This document shows, one piece after another, positions 1 to 8,801 of a stretch of 31,096 bases of DNA (its first letter is position 1; every line of letters begins with the position of its first letter). The notes beneath the pieces were generated by a model. That model was not told the origin of the DNA and searched no databases. It saw only the letters and a program-made list of their open reading frames with translations. The position numbers were made by a program, and so were the translations under genes. Origin of the DNA: a virus; the IMG/VR virus record IMGVR_UViG_3300036766_000242, positions 1-31,096 of that record; one strand, given 5' to 3'.

Positions 1-2787
1 TAAATTCCGGTCTACGTAAAAACTCATGAAATCCATTGTGAGCGGGAACGTCACGGCGCCGCCCGCCGTGTTGCAGGAAACAACACCATGACCTACTGTT
101 CGCCCTGCCCCCGTGGGAATATTGTCGGTTAGAGTGTCCGTCCAAAGCGTGGCCCCTACCTCGTTAAATAGACTAAAGGTAACGAGCGTCGCCGATGAAT
201 TAACGACGATTTTGGCGTGATACCAGGTTGTGGCCCCGACACAGGTATAGGTGCTAACGGTTTGGCTGGAAACGCCATTATTGTAGGTCATCCCCACCAA
301 ATTTATGCTGGAAATTTTAATCATAACAGCATCTGTGGGAGCAACTTGGGTAGTGGTATCGTGCCACCCCAGATAGGCAAGACCGGCAGTGGAAAGGTCG
401 GTCTGAAAAACGAAATCCGTGGTTTCACCGCCTGAAATTAAAAAAGCAGTCCCATCGGTCATATAACGCCAGCCAGAGTTAGCACCAAGGCCGTTTCGCA
501 AACCGATAACGCCAATATGATTCGTTGTTCCACTTCCGTTGGACAACGCTCCGGTCGTGCCAAAAGCGGCTCCTAACCATGGGTACATTCCAACTTGAGA
601 CGATAAAAAATCTGTGGAGGCAGGCAGAACCCTGGCCGACTGATTGGTATAGATAATGTTTCCGACGGAGACGTTGCTGGAGGCGGTGACGGTTCCAGAA
701 AAAGAAGCCGTTGATCCAGAAACACCGCCAGTTGCTGAAACGGTAGCCACCACCACGCCGGCGGTGTTTTTGAATTGAAAACCGTAGGCATCACTGGCTA
801 ATCTAAAAACAACATTGGTACCGTCATAGGAAGCATAGTAGCCGGCCTTCGTGTAGGTTTCTGCGTTTATGATGTTCGGATACATAGTCCCAGCGTAAAC
901 GTTTTTAGTGATCACAATCGAGGACGAGTAAACCTGAAAATTGTTGCCGTAAAAGGTAGACGTTCCACTTGTGTAGAGATAGTTTGTTTTTATCGAATGA
1001 GTCCCGACATCAACATTATTTACGGCTCCCGTATATGGCAGGGAGGTATCTGTCAGCGCAATTGTTCCCGACGCATTCGGCCAGTAAACCGTCCTATCGG
1101 CAGATAAAAGATAGGTGTTGTGATACACGCCAAGTTCAGTGGTCGGATCGACAAAAACCACCTGTCCATTGTCAGCCACTTCTGGAGAACCGCTCCTGGC
1201 TCCTGGTAAGAGGATGATATAACTTCCGTCAGTCTCGCCGGTTCCGCCTTGGGTTCCAGAGATATTTATGTTCGGTGCGTTCTCCCCCACTCCGGGAGTG
1301 GTGGCGTAAAGACTGTTTCCTCGAAGGATCCCATTTAAAGGTAGAGTTATGTTACCGGCATAAAATTCACCGTTAACCGTACCGCTTGCAAAATTGACTG
1401 GAGAGGTCGAAGTGATGGTGCCGGTGAAAGTAGCGGAGGAACCATATATGGGGCCGGTAGAAGTCAGACTTCCGCTGACAGTTAGATTCCCGAAAACATC
1501 GAGACCCCAAAGATGTGTATGACCGTAATTTGAGGTTGTCCCATTTGTCCCAATCGAGAATAAAAGGGCGCGATTCGGCATGAAGACATTTAAAGGACAA
1601 ACCGTCTGATTCGGGCCAGGCATGATGTTAATGCTGTTGGTTAAAATTGACCCTGTGCTGGTGATGGGATTGGGCATGAAATCGCCTTCGGTTTGACCCA
1701 CCCCGCCAGGATAATCGGCTGTCTGTTGAAAAACACTCCCGTTGATCGTTGACCATCCTGCTGACCGAGTGGTATAGGTTGAAACGGCAATAACGGGACC
1801 AACAGTAATCGTTCCGACTGTGACTTGATTAGAAAAGGTGGCAGATGAACCGGTAACAGGGCCATTAAAATTTAATCCGGTCGACGTCCAATCCATCGAC
1901 GTACCGTTCGAGAATGTGATCGAGGATTCCTGGAGTGAAAATCCCTTATTCCCAGAATTAAAATCAATTTTGGCTTTGTCGCTTGCGGTGGCCGAAAATT
2001 TCATTCTCTCGACTGGTGTCAAGGTCGGAGCGGTGGATACATATTGAGAGAAGTAACCCCAGTTATATTGTCCGGTATACGGAGTGTTGCCTGACTGGCC
2101 AAAAACTAATTGGACAAGATCGGAAGTTTGACCATAAACATCCTGCCCCATCCTGATCCCCGCTGACCACGGAGGTATATATTCATGGGTATATACATGT
2201 AGAAAATTGTCTTGAGTATTAAATAGCAATCTTGAATTTGCCCCGTCGGAATTAACATCAAGAGCAGTTGAAAAATTTCCCGTTGAAGCCGAAAATCCAT
2301 AGGGAAAAGACCACGATCGGGTAATCCCATTTAGTAAACCGCCATCCCCACCGTAACCAAATGCAATCGAATTGTGGGTGTTATAATTCAGGAGGAGGGA
2401 ATTTTCGCCGGCACAGGTTATTAAAGGGTATCCGTTGTCATCCGTACAAATAGAGTCCAACCCGGAACCGTGCAACCAAGTGCCGTAATACGCTGACGGA
2501 CGTAACGAAAAGATCCCTCCGTTAAACGGGGTAACGTCGGCATTAACCATCACAGTAGATCCTGATAAGCCATAAGGGAAACTGGCCGTTGCGGTGGCAG
2601 GATATATTTCAGAACCGCCGCCTCCGCCACTAAAAGGCGAGGTGGAAGTCATCACCGTCCCATCTCGGAAGGTAACGGTGGTCACATGGACATTCTTGGG
2701 AATCGGGTATCCCGGCGCAACGTCGCCAAACGCCACGCCGAGAAACCCAATTAAAAAAAATCCCGCGATGAATAGCCCTTTTTTCAT
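1..2787 (-). CDS. Giant fibre/adhesin-like protein with Sec signal peptide, 3' truncated
   Basis: The frame is open from ATG 2787 to the left edge: 929 codons without a stop, so the C-terminus is missing. It begins 'MKKGLFIAGFFLIGFLGVAF' and 'GDVAPG', a Sec signal peptide. The mature part is Ser/Thr/Gly/Asn-rich and beta-like, with recurring 'GSSATFSNQVTVG', 'GSSATFTGTITS' and 'GSTASFSGTVTA' phrases, a pattern of trimeric fibre proteins. From about residue 700 to the edge ('IIYTNQSARVLPASTDFLSS', later 'WYHAKIVVNSSATLVTFSLF') it resembles a lectin-like jelly-roll, such as phage fibre tips. It overlaps the preceding gene as ATGA. A receptor-binding or display role is likely, but the secretion signal is unexplained. 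Confidence 0.85.
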   Translation of the reverse strand, partial: MKKGLFIAGFFLIGFLGVAFGDVAPGYPIPKNVHVTTVTFRDGTVMTSTSPFSGGGGGSEIYPATATASFPYGLSGSTVMVNADVTPFNGGIFSLRPSAYYGTWLHGSGLDSICTDDNGYPLITCAGENSLLLNYNTHNSIAFGYGGDGGLLNGITRSWSFPYGFSASTGNFSTALDVNSDGANSRLLFNTQDNFLHVYTHEYIPPWSAGIRMGQDVYGQTSDLVQLVFGQSGNTPYTGQYNWGYFSQYVSTAPTLTPVERMKFSATASDKAKIDFNSGNKGFSLQESSITFSNGTSMDWTSTGLNFNGPVTGSSATFSNQVTVGTITVGPVIAVSTYTTRSAGWSTINGSVFQQTADYPGGVGQTEGDFMPNPITSTGSILTNSINIMPGPNQTVCPLNVFMPNRALLFSIGTNGTTSNYGHTHLWGLDVFGNLTVSGSLTSTGPIYGSSATFTGTITSTSPVNFASGTVNGEFYAGNITLPLNGILRGNSLYATTPGVGENAPNINISGTQGGTGETDGSYIILLPGARSGSPEVADNGQVVFVDPTTELGVYHNTYLLSADRTVYWPNASGTIALTDTSLPYTGAVNNVDVGTHSIKTNYLYTSGTSTFYGNNFQVYSSSIVITKNVYAGTMYPNIINAETYTKAGYYASYDGTNVVFRLASDAYGFQFKNTAGVVVATVSATGGVSGSTASFSGTVTASSNVSVGNIIYTNQSARVLPASTDFLSSQVGMYPWLGAAFGTTGALSNGSGTTNHIGVIGLRNGLGANSGWRYMTDGTAFLISGGETTDFVFQTDLSTAGLAYLGWHDTTTQVAPTDAVMIKISSINLVGMTYNNGVSSQTVSTYTCVGATTWYHAKIVVNSSATLVTFSLFNEVGATLWTDTLTDNIPTGAGRTVGHGVVSCNTAGGAVTFPLTMDFMSFYVDRNL

Positions 2788-3215
2788 TTCAATACAGGAA
2801 TCCCCACTTGCGGTATAAGGTCGGACGGCTTCATGGAGTAATCCAAGGCTCCGTACCTTACGCCATGTTCTTTGAACGCCTTGCGTTTGAACTCTATTTC
2901 TGTTTCGTGGCCCTGAAAGGTGTCGAAGATGTCCACGGCTGTATTCAGCCTCAAGTAGAACCGCGACACCGAATAAACGAGGCCGGTTGGCCCCACCATG
3001 AACGGCCAAGACTTGTCGGTGAAGTAACTCGTTGAACCGAGAAGCTTCCCGATGTTGTCTCGCTTTATAAGCTCAAGATTGTGCTGGTTTATCTTTTGGA
3101 CATCCAACGCCTTCAGGTTCTCATAAGCCTCGTCTTGGACTTCCTCGCGCGTCATGGACTGATGTTTTGGGACGATCAAGACAGACCGCTTTAATACCTC
3201 TTGAGTTGGCTTCAT
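2784..3215 (-). CDS. Hypothetical protein between capsid block and fibre
   Basis: A 143-residue protein from ATG 3215, which overlaps the preceding stop by 4 bases; longer readings in this frame start inside the previous gene without support. It contains 'MKPTQEVLKRSVLIVPKHQS', 'NIGKLLGSTSYFTDKSWPFM' and 'PSDLIPQVGIPVLK'. Position after the capsid and before the fibre-like gene would suit a head-tail connector or fibre partner, but no family is recognised. Its stop overlaps the fibre start by 4 bases. Confidence 0.7.
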   Translation of the reverse strand: MKPTQEVLKRSVLIVPKHQSMTREEVQDEAYENLKALDVQKINQHNLELIKRDNIGKLLGSTSYFTDKSWPFMVGPTGLVYSVSRFYLRLNTAVDIFDTFQGHETEIEFKRKAFKEHGVRYGALDYSMKPSDLIPQVGIPVLK

Positions 3216-4927
3216 AGTTTGGCTTTCCCTAACCCTGAAACCTTGACCACGATTCCACCGGCTGTCGGAGGCGAAATGACAATCCTCAAATACCGGAAAA
3301 ACACATCCCCGATATTCCACATTTTCGAATCCGCCGTATACGGAGAAGCGAAGCTGATAAGACACTCTGACGCATTGGCCGACGTAAACGAACCAAGGGA
3401 AGTCATGGAGCTTATATAAAGGCTCACATATTTAACCCCGTCGTTTGAACCGGTGGCCGTTATCGTCGGAGTCCCGGCGATTGGCATGGGAGTAAGGGTG
3501 AAAACACCGCCGCCCGCGCTTGTGCTGAGGGATATGGCAGTTCCCGCCACGGCACCCGTTGAAGTCAACGCCAGCTTGAAATGAGTGGCGTCAGTGTAGA
3601 TGGCGTAATAGGTCACTTCGCCAACCAAAGGAGACGGCGGGATATAAGTGTTCGTCGCGAAAAGAACCCTCATCCCCGTTGTGAACGTGTGCGAGCTTGT
3701 AATCGTGTTCGTCATTGAGGAGAAAGCCGTCTCCAGCCCTCCGTCGAATTGACGGTGAGAGAACGTGAGTGCCACGGTTGAAGAAAACATGGAAAAGCCA
3801 TTCCCATTATTTCCAGAAACCGTTGCCGTCGCTGTCACGACGCCAGCCGCCGACCATGTTGAATTTATAATTGCGGAAAGCGTGGCGTTAGCCATTATCG
3901 CGTCGCTGATGGCTTTGGCTGTGACGGCGGCACTTGTCAGCGCGTTGAAGTCAACTGCGTTTTTGAGAGTAACGCCCGCGATGGTGATTGTCTCATCTTG
4001 TTTCCCGCCGGAAAACTTCGCGCCTCCAACCGCCAGAACATTTGTGCTTGAAGTCAGGGTATAGTCGTTACAGAACGTTCCAGAAGATTTGCACGTCAGG
4101 GTAACAACGTTGGCTGATACGGTGGCGTTGATTGGAAGACTTGTCGTGTTCGTCGCGCTGACGATGGCCGCATTAATGTCGGCGGCGGTCAGATTGGCAG
4201 TTGTTTTGACGTTCCAGTCTATTCCGTTTACAAACCGTTTTCCGAGAACGGAAACATAATCGCCGGTCTTAACTCCGTCATATCCGCCCGAAAAGTTGAA
4301 ATGGGCGACCGTCAAGACGGTGGGAGTTGAAGAATTGAGAGAGTACCCGTTGTAGAGCGTTCCGGCAACTGTGGAAGTCGTGAAAACAACTGTTGAACCG
4401 GAAACGACGGCATAGGAAGCCTTTAATTCCGGCCATTGGGCCGTTATAAACTCGGACAAGGATTTGGCCGCGCCCGTGGTTGTGGTTGTTCGGAACCAGT
4501 CAACTCCTTCCTGAGCGATTCGCTGTCCGCCGTTTAAGCTCAGAGTTGCCCCTGCCAAGCCCGTCACCGATCCAATGGTGACGTAATTTGTAGCCGCCAC
4601 GGGCGTCAAATAATCTATGGCCGCCACGGTAATCGTATTGGAACCCTGCGCGCCCTGCAATCCGGCGTATGACGTGACGGTTATTGAACCTGTCGACTTG
4701 CGCCCGTCAGTGACATTGATGGCCGGTGCCGTGATGCTTGAATAAGAAATCTGAAGTGAAAGGTTGTCGATTTGGCTTCCGACCAAATCCAGATAGTAAG
4801 TGTTGTTATATGCCAACCCCGACTCATTTACGAGGTTGCCTTGATAGGTAATCTGTTCCGAAAAGGCCAGCCCCAATGAGGCCAGCAATAACGCGGAAGC
4901 CATCAAGGATTGTTTTAAAAGTTTCAT
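3212..4927 (-). CDS. Large repeat protein with Sec signal peptide
   Basis: A 571-residue protein; the start at ATG 4927 is set by a GGAGG site 5 bases upstream. It starts 'MKLLKQSLMASALLLASLGL' and 'AFSEQ', a clear Sec signal peptide with an Ala-x-Ser type cleavage point. The mature part is Ser/Thr/Ala/Gly-rich and beta-strand-like, with three related segments of roughly 85-110 residues, each ending in an 'F.GG.D' or 'FDGG' motif and containing a 'V..V....G.DW' or 'G.DF' element. I do not recognise the fold. It directly follows the capsid gene and is coupled (ATGA) to the next gene. A Sec signal in a virion gene block is unexpected. Confidence 0.8.
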   Translation of the reverse strand: MKLLKQSLMASALLLASLGLAFSEQITYQGNLVNESGLAYNNTYYLDLVGSQIDNLSLQISYSSITAPAINVTDGRKSTGSITVTSYAGLQGAQGSNTITVAAIDYLTPVAATNYVTIGSVTGLAGATLSLNGGQRIAQEGVDWFRTTTTTGAAKSLSEFITAQWPELKASYAVVSGSTVVFTTSTVAGTLYNGYSLNSSTPTVLTVAHFNFSGGYDGVKTGDYVSVLGKRFVNGIDWNVKTTANLTAADINAAIVSATNTTSLPINATVSANVVTLTCKSSGTFCNDYTLTSSTNVLAVGGAKFSGGKQDETITIAGVTLKNAVDFNALTSAAVTAKAISDAIMANATLSAIINSTWSAAGVVTATATVSGNNGNGFSMFSSTVALTFSHRQFDGGLETAFSSMTNTITSSHTFTTGMRVLFATNTYIPPSPLVGEVTYYAIYTDATHFKLALTSTGAVAGTAISLSTSAGGGVFTLTPMPIAGTPTITATGSNDGVKYVSLYISSMTSLGSFTSANASECLISFASPYTADSKMWNIGDVFFRYLRIVISPPTAGGIVVKVSGLGKAKL

Positions 4928-4965
4928 GTTATCCTCCATTGGTGCTCGCCCAAAAATTTGGAAGG

Positions 4966-4998
4966 GCTTGTTTTCCCCGTGTGGGGTTTTTCACAAGC
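4966..4998 (-). other. Nested hairpin between capsid and the next gene
   Basis: GCTTGT (4966-4971) pairs with ACAAGC (4993-4998), enclosing a CCCC-GTGT-GGGG hairpin (4975-4986). No T run follows on the minus strand. It could stabilise the capsid mRNA end or act as a partial terminator. Confidence 0.4.
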
Positions 4999-5019
4999 TC
5001 TTATGGTTCTCAAATTACT

Positions 5020-6261
5020 TTACGATGTTGCTGATCCGTCGTCGCAAAGACCCCAGAACCGAGGATCGATCCAGTCGCAAGCCCAGAACTGCTTGGACTT
5101 GAACCGCCATTCCCCGTTGCTGAAGCTCATCCCAGAATTCGGGACTTCCTGCACGACTTCAAGACCGGACGCCACCTGAAATACCATTCCCTTATGCGCC
5201 ATGCCGATAGCATAGGCGGTGTCAGGAAGGTAACGGGAGCAGACAGGTCGGTAAAGTCCCTTCATCACGTTTTCGGCGAAGGTCGTTCCGAGTCCAGAAC
5301 CGACTTCGGTTCCAGATCGAACGGTGCTGATGGCCGAAGTGGACGGATACCATGTGCTGTTCAGGAGTATGTCAGCCACGAAGCGAAGTGCGCCGCCATG
5401 AAACAGCGTGTCGCAGTTCACAACCAGACGGTTTCCAGCCATGTCCTTCTGTTTGAACAGAAGGGTATCCATGTTCTGAAGTGTCTGTTGGTTGAATCTC
5501 TTGTAAGCGGACAGGATATTCGCTCCGCCTCCGGTGAAGGAAGTTGACCACGGCCACGTCGCACTTCCCTCGTTGGAGGGCTGTGTGGACGAGACAGGGA
5601 TGACATCCTCAAACCAAGCCGTTCCACCCGAAGGTGAAATAAACTTGGCGGCCTGATAAGCGTCTTGGTAGATCGCCATGTTCGGCCCGATGTCTTGGAT
5701 TCTTTCCATCACTTGAGCGGTTTGATCCCACTTCACCATTTCTTCGGGGACAGACGCAATCCCAGCGTACTTCTCGTTCATTAGCTGGATGTCCATTGGC
5801 CCGATGAGCTTGGTTTCTTTCACGGATTCTCCCGGCTGTACCTTGCGGGGCATCCCGCCACGGTGCATAGGAGCATACGGCTCAACCGCGTGGCTTGAAG
5901 GAACAATCATCGCGATCTGGTCGTAGACGGTTTCCGTCAACTGATACCAGTTATTCGCGTTGTTGTTGATGAGAGCGCGGAACAGGGACGCGAATCCCGA
6001 CTCCGGTGCCGTCTCACGCATTTTTCCTTCATGCACAAGTCTGTGACAAGTCTCTTGGAATTTCTTGAAGCTAAAGAGCGGGTTCGCTTCGAGGTTAAAG
6101 CTCTCATGAGCCATATCCACGTTGTACCGTTCTTTTATCTCCGAGTTGAAAGCCTTGAGGCTTGCCTCGTTCATCTTCCGCATGATTGTTTTATTTCGAG
6201 CAGTTACCCTATCCATTGATTCGGTATAGGTTTTAATCTGCTCTTTAGTTTGAAAGTTCAT
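5020..6261 (-). CDS. Major capsid protein
   Basis: A 413-residue protein located after the decoration gene. Features fitting a HK97-fold capsid: a long helical N-terminus ('KEQIKTYTESMDRVTARNKT'), 'TETVYDQIAMIVPSSHAVEP', a central beta region, 'AVEPYAPMHRGGMPRKVQPG' and a late 'GLEVVQEVPNSGMSFSNGEW' with 'DPRFWGLCDD' at the end. It forms the icosahedral shell. The long N-terminus may be a delta-type scaffold region. A GGAGG site is 8 bases before the ATG. It is probably the most strongly expressed gene here. Confidence 0.8.
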   Translation of the reverse strand: MNFQTKEQIKTYTESMDRVTARNKTIMRKMNEASLKAFNSEIKERYNVDMAHESFNLEANPLFSFKKFQETCHRLVHEGKMRETAPESGFASLFRALINNNANNWYQLTETVYDQIAMIVPSSHAVEPYAPMHRGGMPRKVQPGESVKETKLIGPMDIQLMNEKYAGIASVPEEMVKWDQTAQVMERIQDIGPNMAIYQDAYQAAKFISPSGGTAWFEDVIPVSSTQPSNEGSATWPWSTSFTGGGANILSAYKRFNQQTLQNMDTLLFKQKDMAGNRLVVNCDTLFHGGALRFVADILLNSTWYPSTSAISTVRSGTEVGSGLGTTFAENVMKGLYRPVCSRYLPDTAYAIGMAHKGMVFQVASGLEVVQEVPNSGMSFSNGEWRFKSKQFWACDWIDPRFWGLCDDGSATS

Positions 6262-6285
6262 GTTAATTTTCCTCCTTAAAGCAGA

Positions 6286-6747
6286 TTAGGCAACGTCCGC
6301 AGTAGGCCATTTCGGAGCCAACTGCACTCCGATCCAGCTCTGCGTAGTTCCCGACACCGAGGTTTGACCGGCCCCCAGCTTGCAGTATCCAACGATATAT
6401 GAACCCGCAACTGTCGTTATGGTTTGAGCGTCTGCGCCGAAATAAACGGCTGTCCCTTCGTAATAAGTCTCCGCCGTTGTGGTATTCAAACGGACGACAC
6501 CTTTCTCGACGACGGGAAGACGATCAAAATACTTCTTCTTCCCGTATACGTTGAGGTAGCTTCCGTTTTCCGCCATCCCTGCCAGATATGCGGCATGGGC
6601 GTCTGAATCCAACGATTTGATGACATGGGCGGACGAGTCGAAGTAAACCAAGTCGCCCCCGTTGATTTCGTATGTCCCATCCACTAAGATCGGATAATCA
6701 TTGGAAGGGGTATACTTCATAATCACATTGTCTTGTTGGGTTGTCAT
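6286..6747 (-). CDS. Capsid decoration / head-stabilising-like protein
   Basis: A 153-residue protein between protease-scaffold and major capsid genes, the usual place of a head decoration protein. It has beta-rich repeats with Gly and Tyr: 'DGTYEINGGDLVYFD', 'VVRLNTTTAETYYEGTAVYF' and 'AGSYIVGYCKLGAGQ'. A GGGGAGG site precedes its ATG. Such proteins bind the outside of the expanded capsid; this call depends on position and composition. Confidence 0.6.
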   Translation of the reverse strand: MTTQQDNVIMKYTPSNDYPILVDGTYEINGGDLVYFDSSAHVIKSLDSDAHAAYLAGMAENGSYLNVYGKKKYFDRLPVVEKGVVRLNTTTAETYYEGTAVYFGADAQTITTVAGSYIVGYCKLGAGQTSVSGTTQSWIGVQLAPKWPTADVA

Positions 6748-6763
6748 GACTATTTACCTCCCC

Positions 6764-7411
6764 TTAGATTACGGCCAAGTCGGCGAACTCGGCGGTGTTA
6801 TCCGCCCTGCTTCCGCTTCCCGCTTCGTGAAACTTGGAGCCGTGTCCAGCAGAAACATCTGAACCGACTGATTCCAAAATCTTTTTGGAAAGATACTGGG
6901 CCAGTCTTTTCGTCTCGGCGATTTTCGCTTTCGCTTCTCTGAAAGGCATAGCCAAGAGAGCGGGCATATCGAACGCTTCTTTCGTTATGCCGGATTCTCC
7001 CACCAATGCTTTAATCGCGAGCCGTCTGCTTTCTTGCTCATCTTCGTCGTCTTTGATTGCGGCCTTGCCGGTTTTCCGCACAACCTTCAACGTCTTGATC
7101 GTGTGGGAATCACCGTCGCCAGCACCATCGTCACCGTCGGAAGCGTCTTCATCCTCGGCCTTATGGGTGAGATCCAAATCACCCTCGGCTTCTGATTCGT
7201 CTTCACCTTCAGACTCATCTTCGGACTCAGACTCGTCCTCGTCTTCGCATTTTTCACGCGAGCGGCGGGACGCTTCTTCGGCGAACTTCTTCAGAAGCGA
7301 ATCAATCGCTGTCTGCGCTTCGGAGATTTTTTTCGTGCGCAGATCAGAATCTTTTTCGCTCTGAGCTTCCTTAAGGGCCGATTTAGCGGCCCCAAGTTGC
7401 TTTACGATCAT
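6764..7411 (-). CDS. Nested scaffold protein from internal start
   Basis: Inside the protease gene, in the same frame, an AAGGAGG sequence (minus strand, 7420-7426) lies 8 bases before ATG 7411. The resulting 215-residue product, 'MIVKQLGAAKSALKEAQSEK' onward, is the charged helical domain with the acidic stretch and no protease motifs. Nested scaffold genes with their own starts are known in lambda (Nu3 within C). The extra ribosome binding site in mid-gene is the evidence. Confidence 0.65.
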   Translation of the reverse strand: MIVKQLGAAKSALKEAQSEKDSDLRTKKISEAQTAIDSLLKKFAEEASRRSREKCEDEDESESEDESEGEDESEAEGDLDLTHKAEDEDASDGDDGAGDGDSHTIKTLKVVRKTGKAAIKDDEDEQESRRLAIKALVGESGITKEAFDMPALLAMPFREAKAKIAETKRLAQYLSKKILESVGSDVSAGHGSKFHEAGSGSRADNTAEFADLAVI

Positions 7412-8146
7412 AATCCTAACCTCCTTATGTTTACTTTGTGACCCAGCCATGCTCTCGACCAGATCGACAAACTTTCCGCCGCGTGCCGGTAGCGTCACCA
7501 TGTCACACGACCTTGCTTCATCAAACTTCAAAACGTAGTGGACGGTCATGGGCTGTCCGTCAATCACCATTTCGCGCTCCTCGGATTCACCGGCGGCGTT
7601 CACCGAGAGTCCAACGTATTCCCTTTCCAGCATGGGGAACTCACTCTTGTAATGGATGGCCGTCTTCGCCTTGTTAAAAGCGTTCCAACCTTCTGACGAC
7701 AAGTCAAAGTGAAGTTCGCCAACGCACGCCATCTTCCCGCCGACGGTTTCAACTCGCAAATTCTTATAATAGCCGACGGTCTTTTCAACCTCACCCTCCG
7801 GCCTGTCCTCCTCTTGGGAATAACTTAAATGGTTCAGCATACACGGCGCGCCCTCAAAGGCTTTCGGCATGGAGTTGACGGCTTCCGGCCCGTAATAGTT
7901 CATGTCGTGAGTATTGCCAAGCCCTTCGGTCAGCAAAACAACCTTCACGATGGAGCCTTCCAGAAGCGGCCTGATTGAATCAATCGCGCCGGTGGCGTCA
8001 GCGGCCTCCCAAATGCGCCGCGACTCGTTTTTCTTCTTTCCCCGATAAAGCGGAGCACCGGTGGACGCGGGCATTGACTCGTCAGCGTCCTCATCCTTTT
8101 TCTTTTTCTTCAACGCTTCCAAAAACCTCTGGTCTTGCCTGTTCAT
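6764..8146 (-). CDS. Prohead protease with C-terminal scaffold-like domain
   Basis: A 460-residue protein. The N-terminal domain (about 55-250) has a prohead serine protease pattern: 'EGLGNTHDMNYYGPEAV', 'FEGAPCMLNHLSY' (His in the active-site-type position) and 'YVGLSVNAAGE' with the candidate Ser. From about residue 250 comes a highly charged helical part with a very acidic stretch (300-350, mostly Glu, Asp, Ser) and a helical C-terminus, like phage scaffold proteins. Thus protease and scaffold are fused in one frame, as in lambda C/Nu3. An internal ATG at 7411 has its own ribosome binding site and probably makes the scaffold alone. It precedes the decoration and capsid genes. Confidence 0.8.
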   Translation of the reverse strand: MNRQDQRFLEALKKKKKDEDADESMPASTGAPLYRGKKKNESRRIWEAADATGAIDSIRPLLEGSIVKVVLLTEGLGNTHDMNYYGPEAVNSMPKAFEGAPCMLNHLSYSQEEDRPEGEVEKTVGYYKNLRVETVGGKMACVGELHFDLSSEGWNAFNKAKTAIHYKSEFPMLEREYVGLSVNAAGESEEREMVIDGQPMTVHYVLKFDEARSCDMVTLPARGGKFVDLVESMAGSQSKHKEVRIMIVKQLGAAKSALKEAQSEKDSDLRTKKISEAQTAIDSLLKKFAEEASRRSREKCEDEDESESEDESEGEDESEAEGDLDLTHKAEDEDASDGDDGAGDGDSHTIKTLKVVRKTGKAAIKDDEDEQESRRLAIKALVGESGITKEAFDMPALLAMPFREAKAKIAETKRLAQYLSKKILESVGSDVSAGHGSKFHEAGSGSRADNTAEFADLAVI

Positions 8147-8316
8147 TCCTTTATCCTCCTAAGCTCGGAAAGGTCTTCCTTGTGCGTCCAATGAAGAACC
8201 GTCGGATCGCCCTTGTGAATCTCAACGTGAATACTGGCGAACTTTTCCTGTTTCGCTTTCCTGTATGTGTCGACGAGCTTTTTCTCGTCGGCTGATAAAA
8301 CTTCAGGCGACGGCAA
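8143..8316 (-). CDS. Small charged protein (TTG start)
   Basis: A 57-residue protein if read from TTG 8316, which has a GAGAGGGGG sequence 6 bases upstream; another TTG at 8340 gives 65 residues but has a weaker site. It reads 'SADEKKLVDTYRKAKQEKFA' and then 'SIHVEIHKGDPTVLHWTHKE'. Its stop overlaps the start of the protease gene by 4 bases. The coding nature is supported by this tight coupling and by codon-like composition, less by the start. Confidence 0.6.
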   Translation of the reverse strand: MPSPEVLSADEKKLVDTYRKAKQEKFASIHVEIHKGDPTVLHWTHKEDLSELRRIKE

Positions 8317-8800
8317 GGTGCGCCCCCTCTCGTTTCCCAATCTTTAGGACAACAACGTCTTGCATGGTGATTATGTGCTCCTTGAATTCCAAATCTGCGA
8401 ACGGTATCGCCTTGTGCGCGGCGAAGTTGTCAATTCGCTCAATAAGCTCCTGCGCCCACTTCTCTATCTCCGGGTTGTTCTCCATCGCCCGCGAAATTTC
8501 AAGCGCAATATGGCCGACGTATTCCCTGAAGTCACTTTTCTGCGTCAACGCCCGCTTTTCTCTGAGCATGAAAATCGGCGAGAACGTCACATGGGAAGTG
8601 AACGTCTCCACTTCTCCGCCGGACACGTTCCACGGCGAGAAAGACATCCCCTCAACGGGAAAGCTTTTCTCGTTCACGCAGACATAAACCAGTCGCTTGA
8701 CCAAGCCCATGATGAGCGAGGCGAGCTGGTCGTTCGTGCAAATCTTCTCAAGAAGATTCCGATTCTTGTCGGCCAAGTGGTTAAAAACGTTCCTGACCAT
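8303..8800 (-). CDS. Hypothetical protein
   Basis: A 165-residue protein starting at ATG 8800, placed by a GGAGGG site; the longer frame upstream has no good start. It contains mostly helical segments, with 'FNHLADKNRNLLEKICTNDQ' near the start, a hydrophobic middle ('LASLIMGLVKRLVYVCVNEK') and 'EIEKWAQELIERIDNFAAHK' later. No family is recognised. It lies between the lipobox protein and the protease in the head operon. Confidence 0.7.
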   Translation of the reverse strand: MVRNVFNHLADKNRNLLEKICTNDQLASLIMGLVKRLVYVCVNEKSFPVEGMSFSPWNVSGGEVETFTSHVTFSPIFMLREKRALTQKSDFREYVGHIALEISRAMENNPEIEKWAQELIERIDNFAAHKAIPFADLEFKEHIITMQDVVVLKIGKREGAHLAVA

Positions 8801-8801
8801 A

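Noticed and set aside
7130-7260. Simple repeat in the acidic stretch of the protease-scaffold gene
   Set aside because: It is codon-biased Glu/Asp/Ser coding sequence within an open frame; no separate repeat element is needed.
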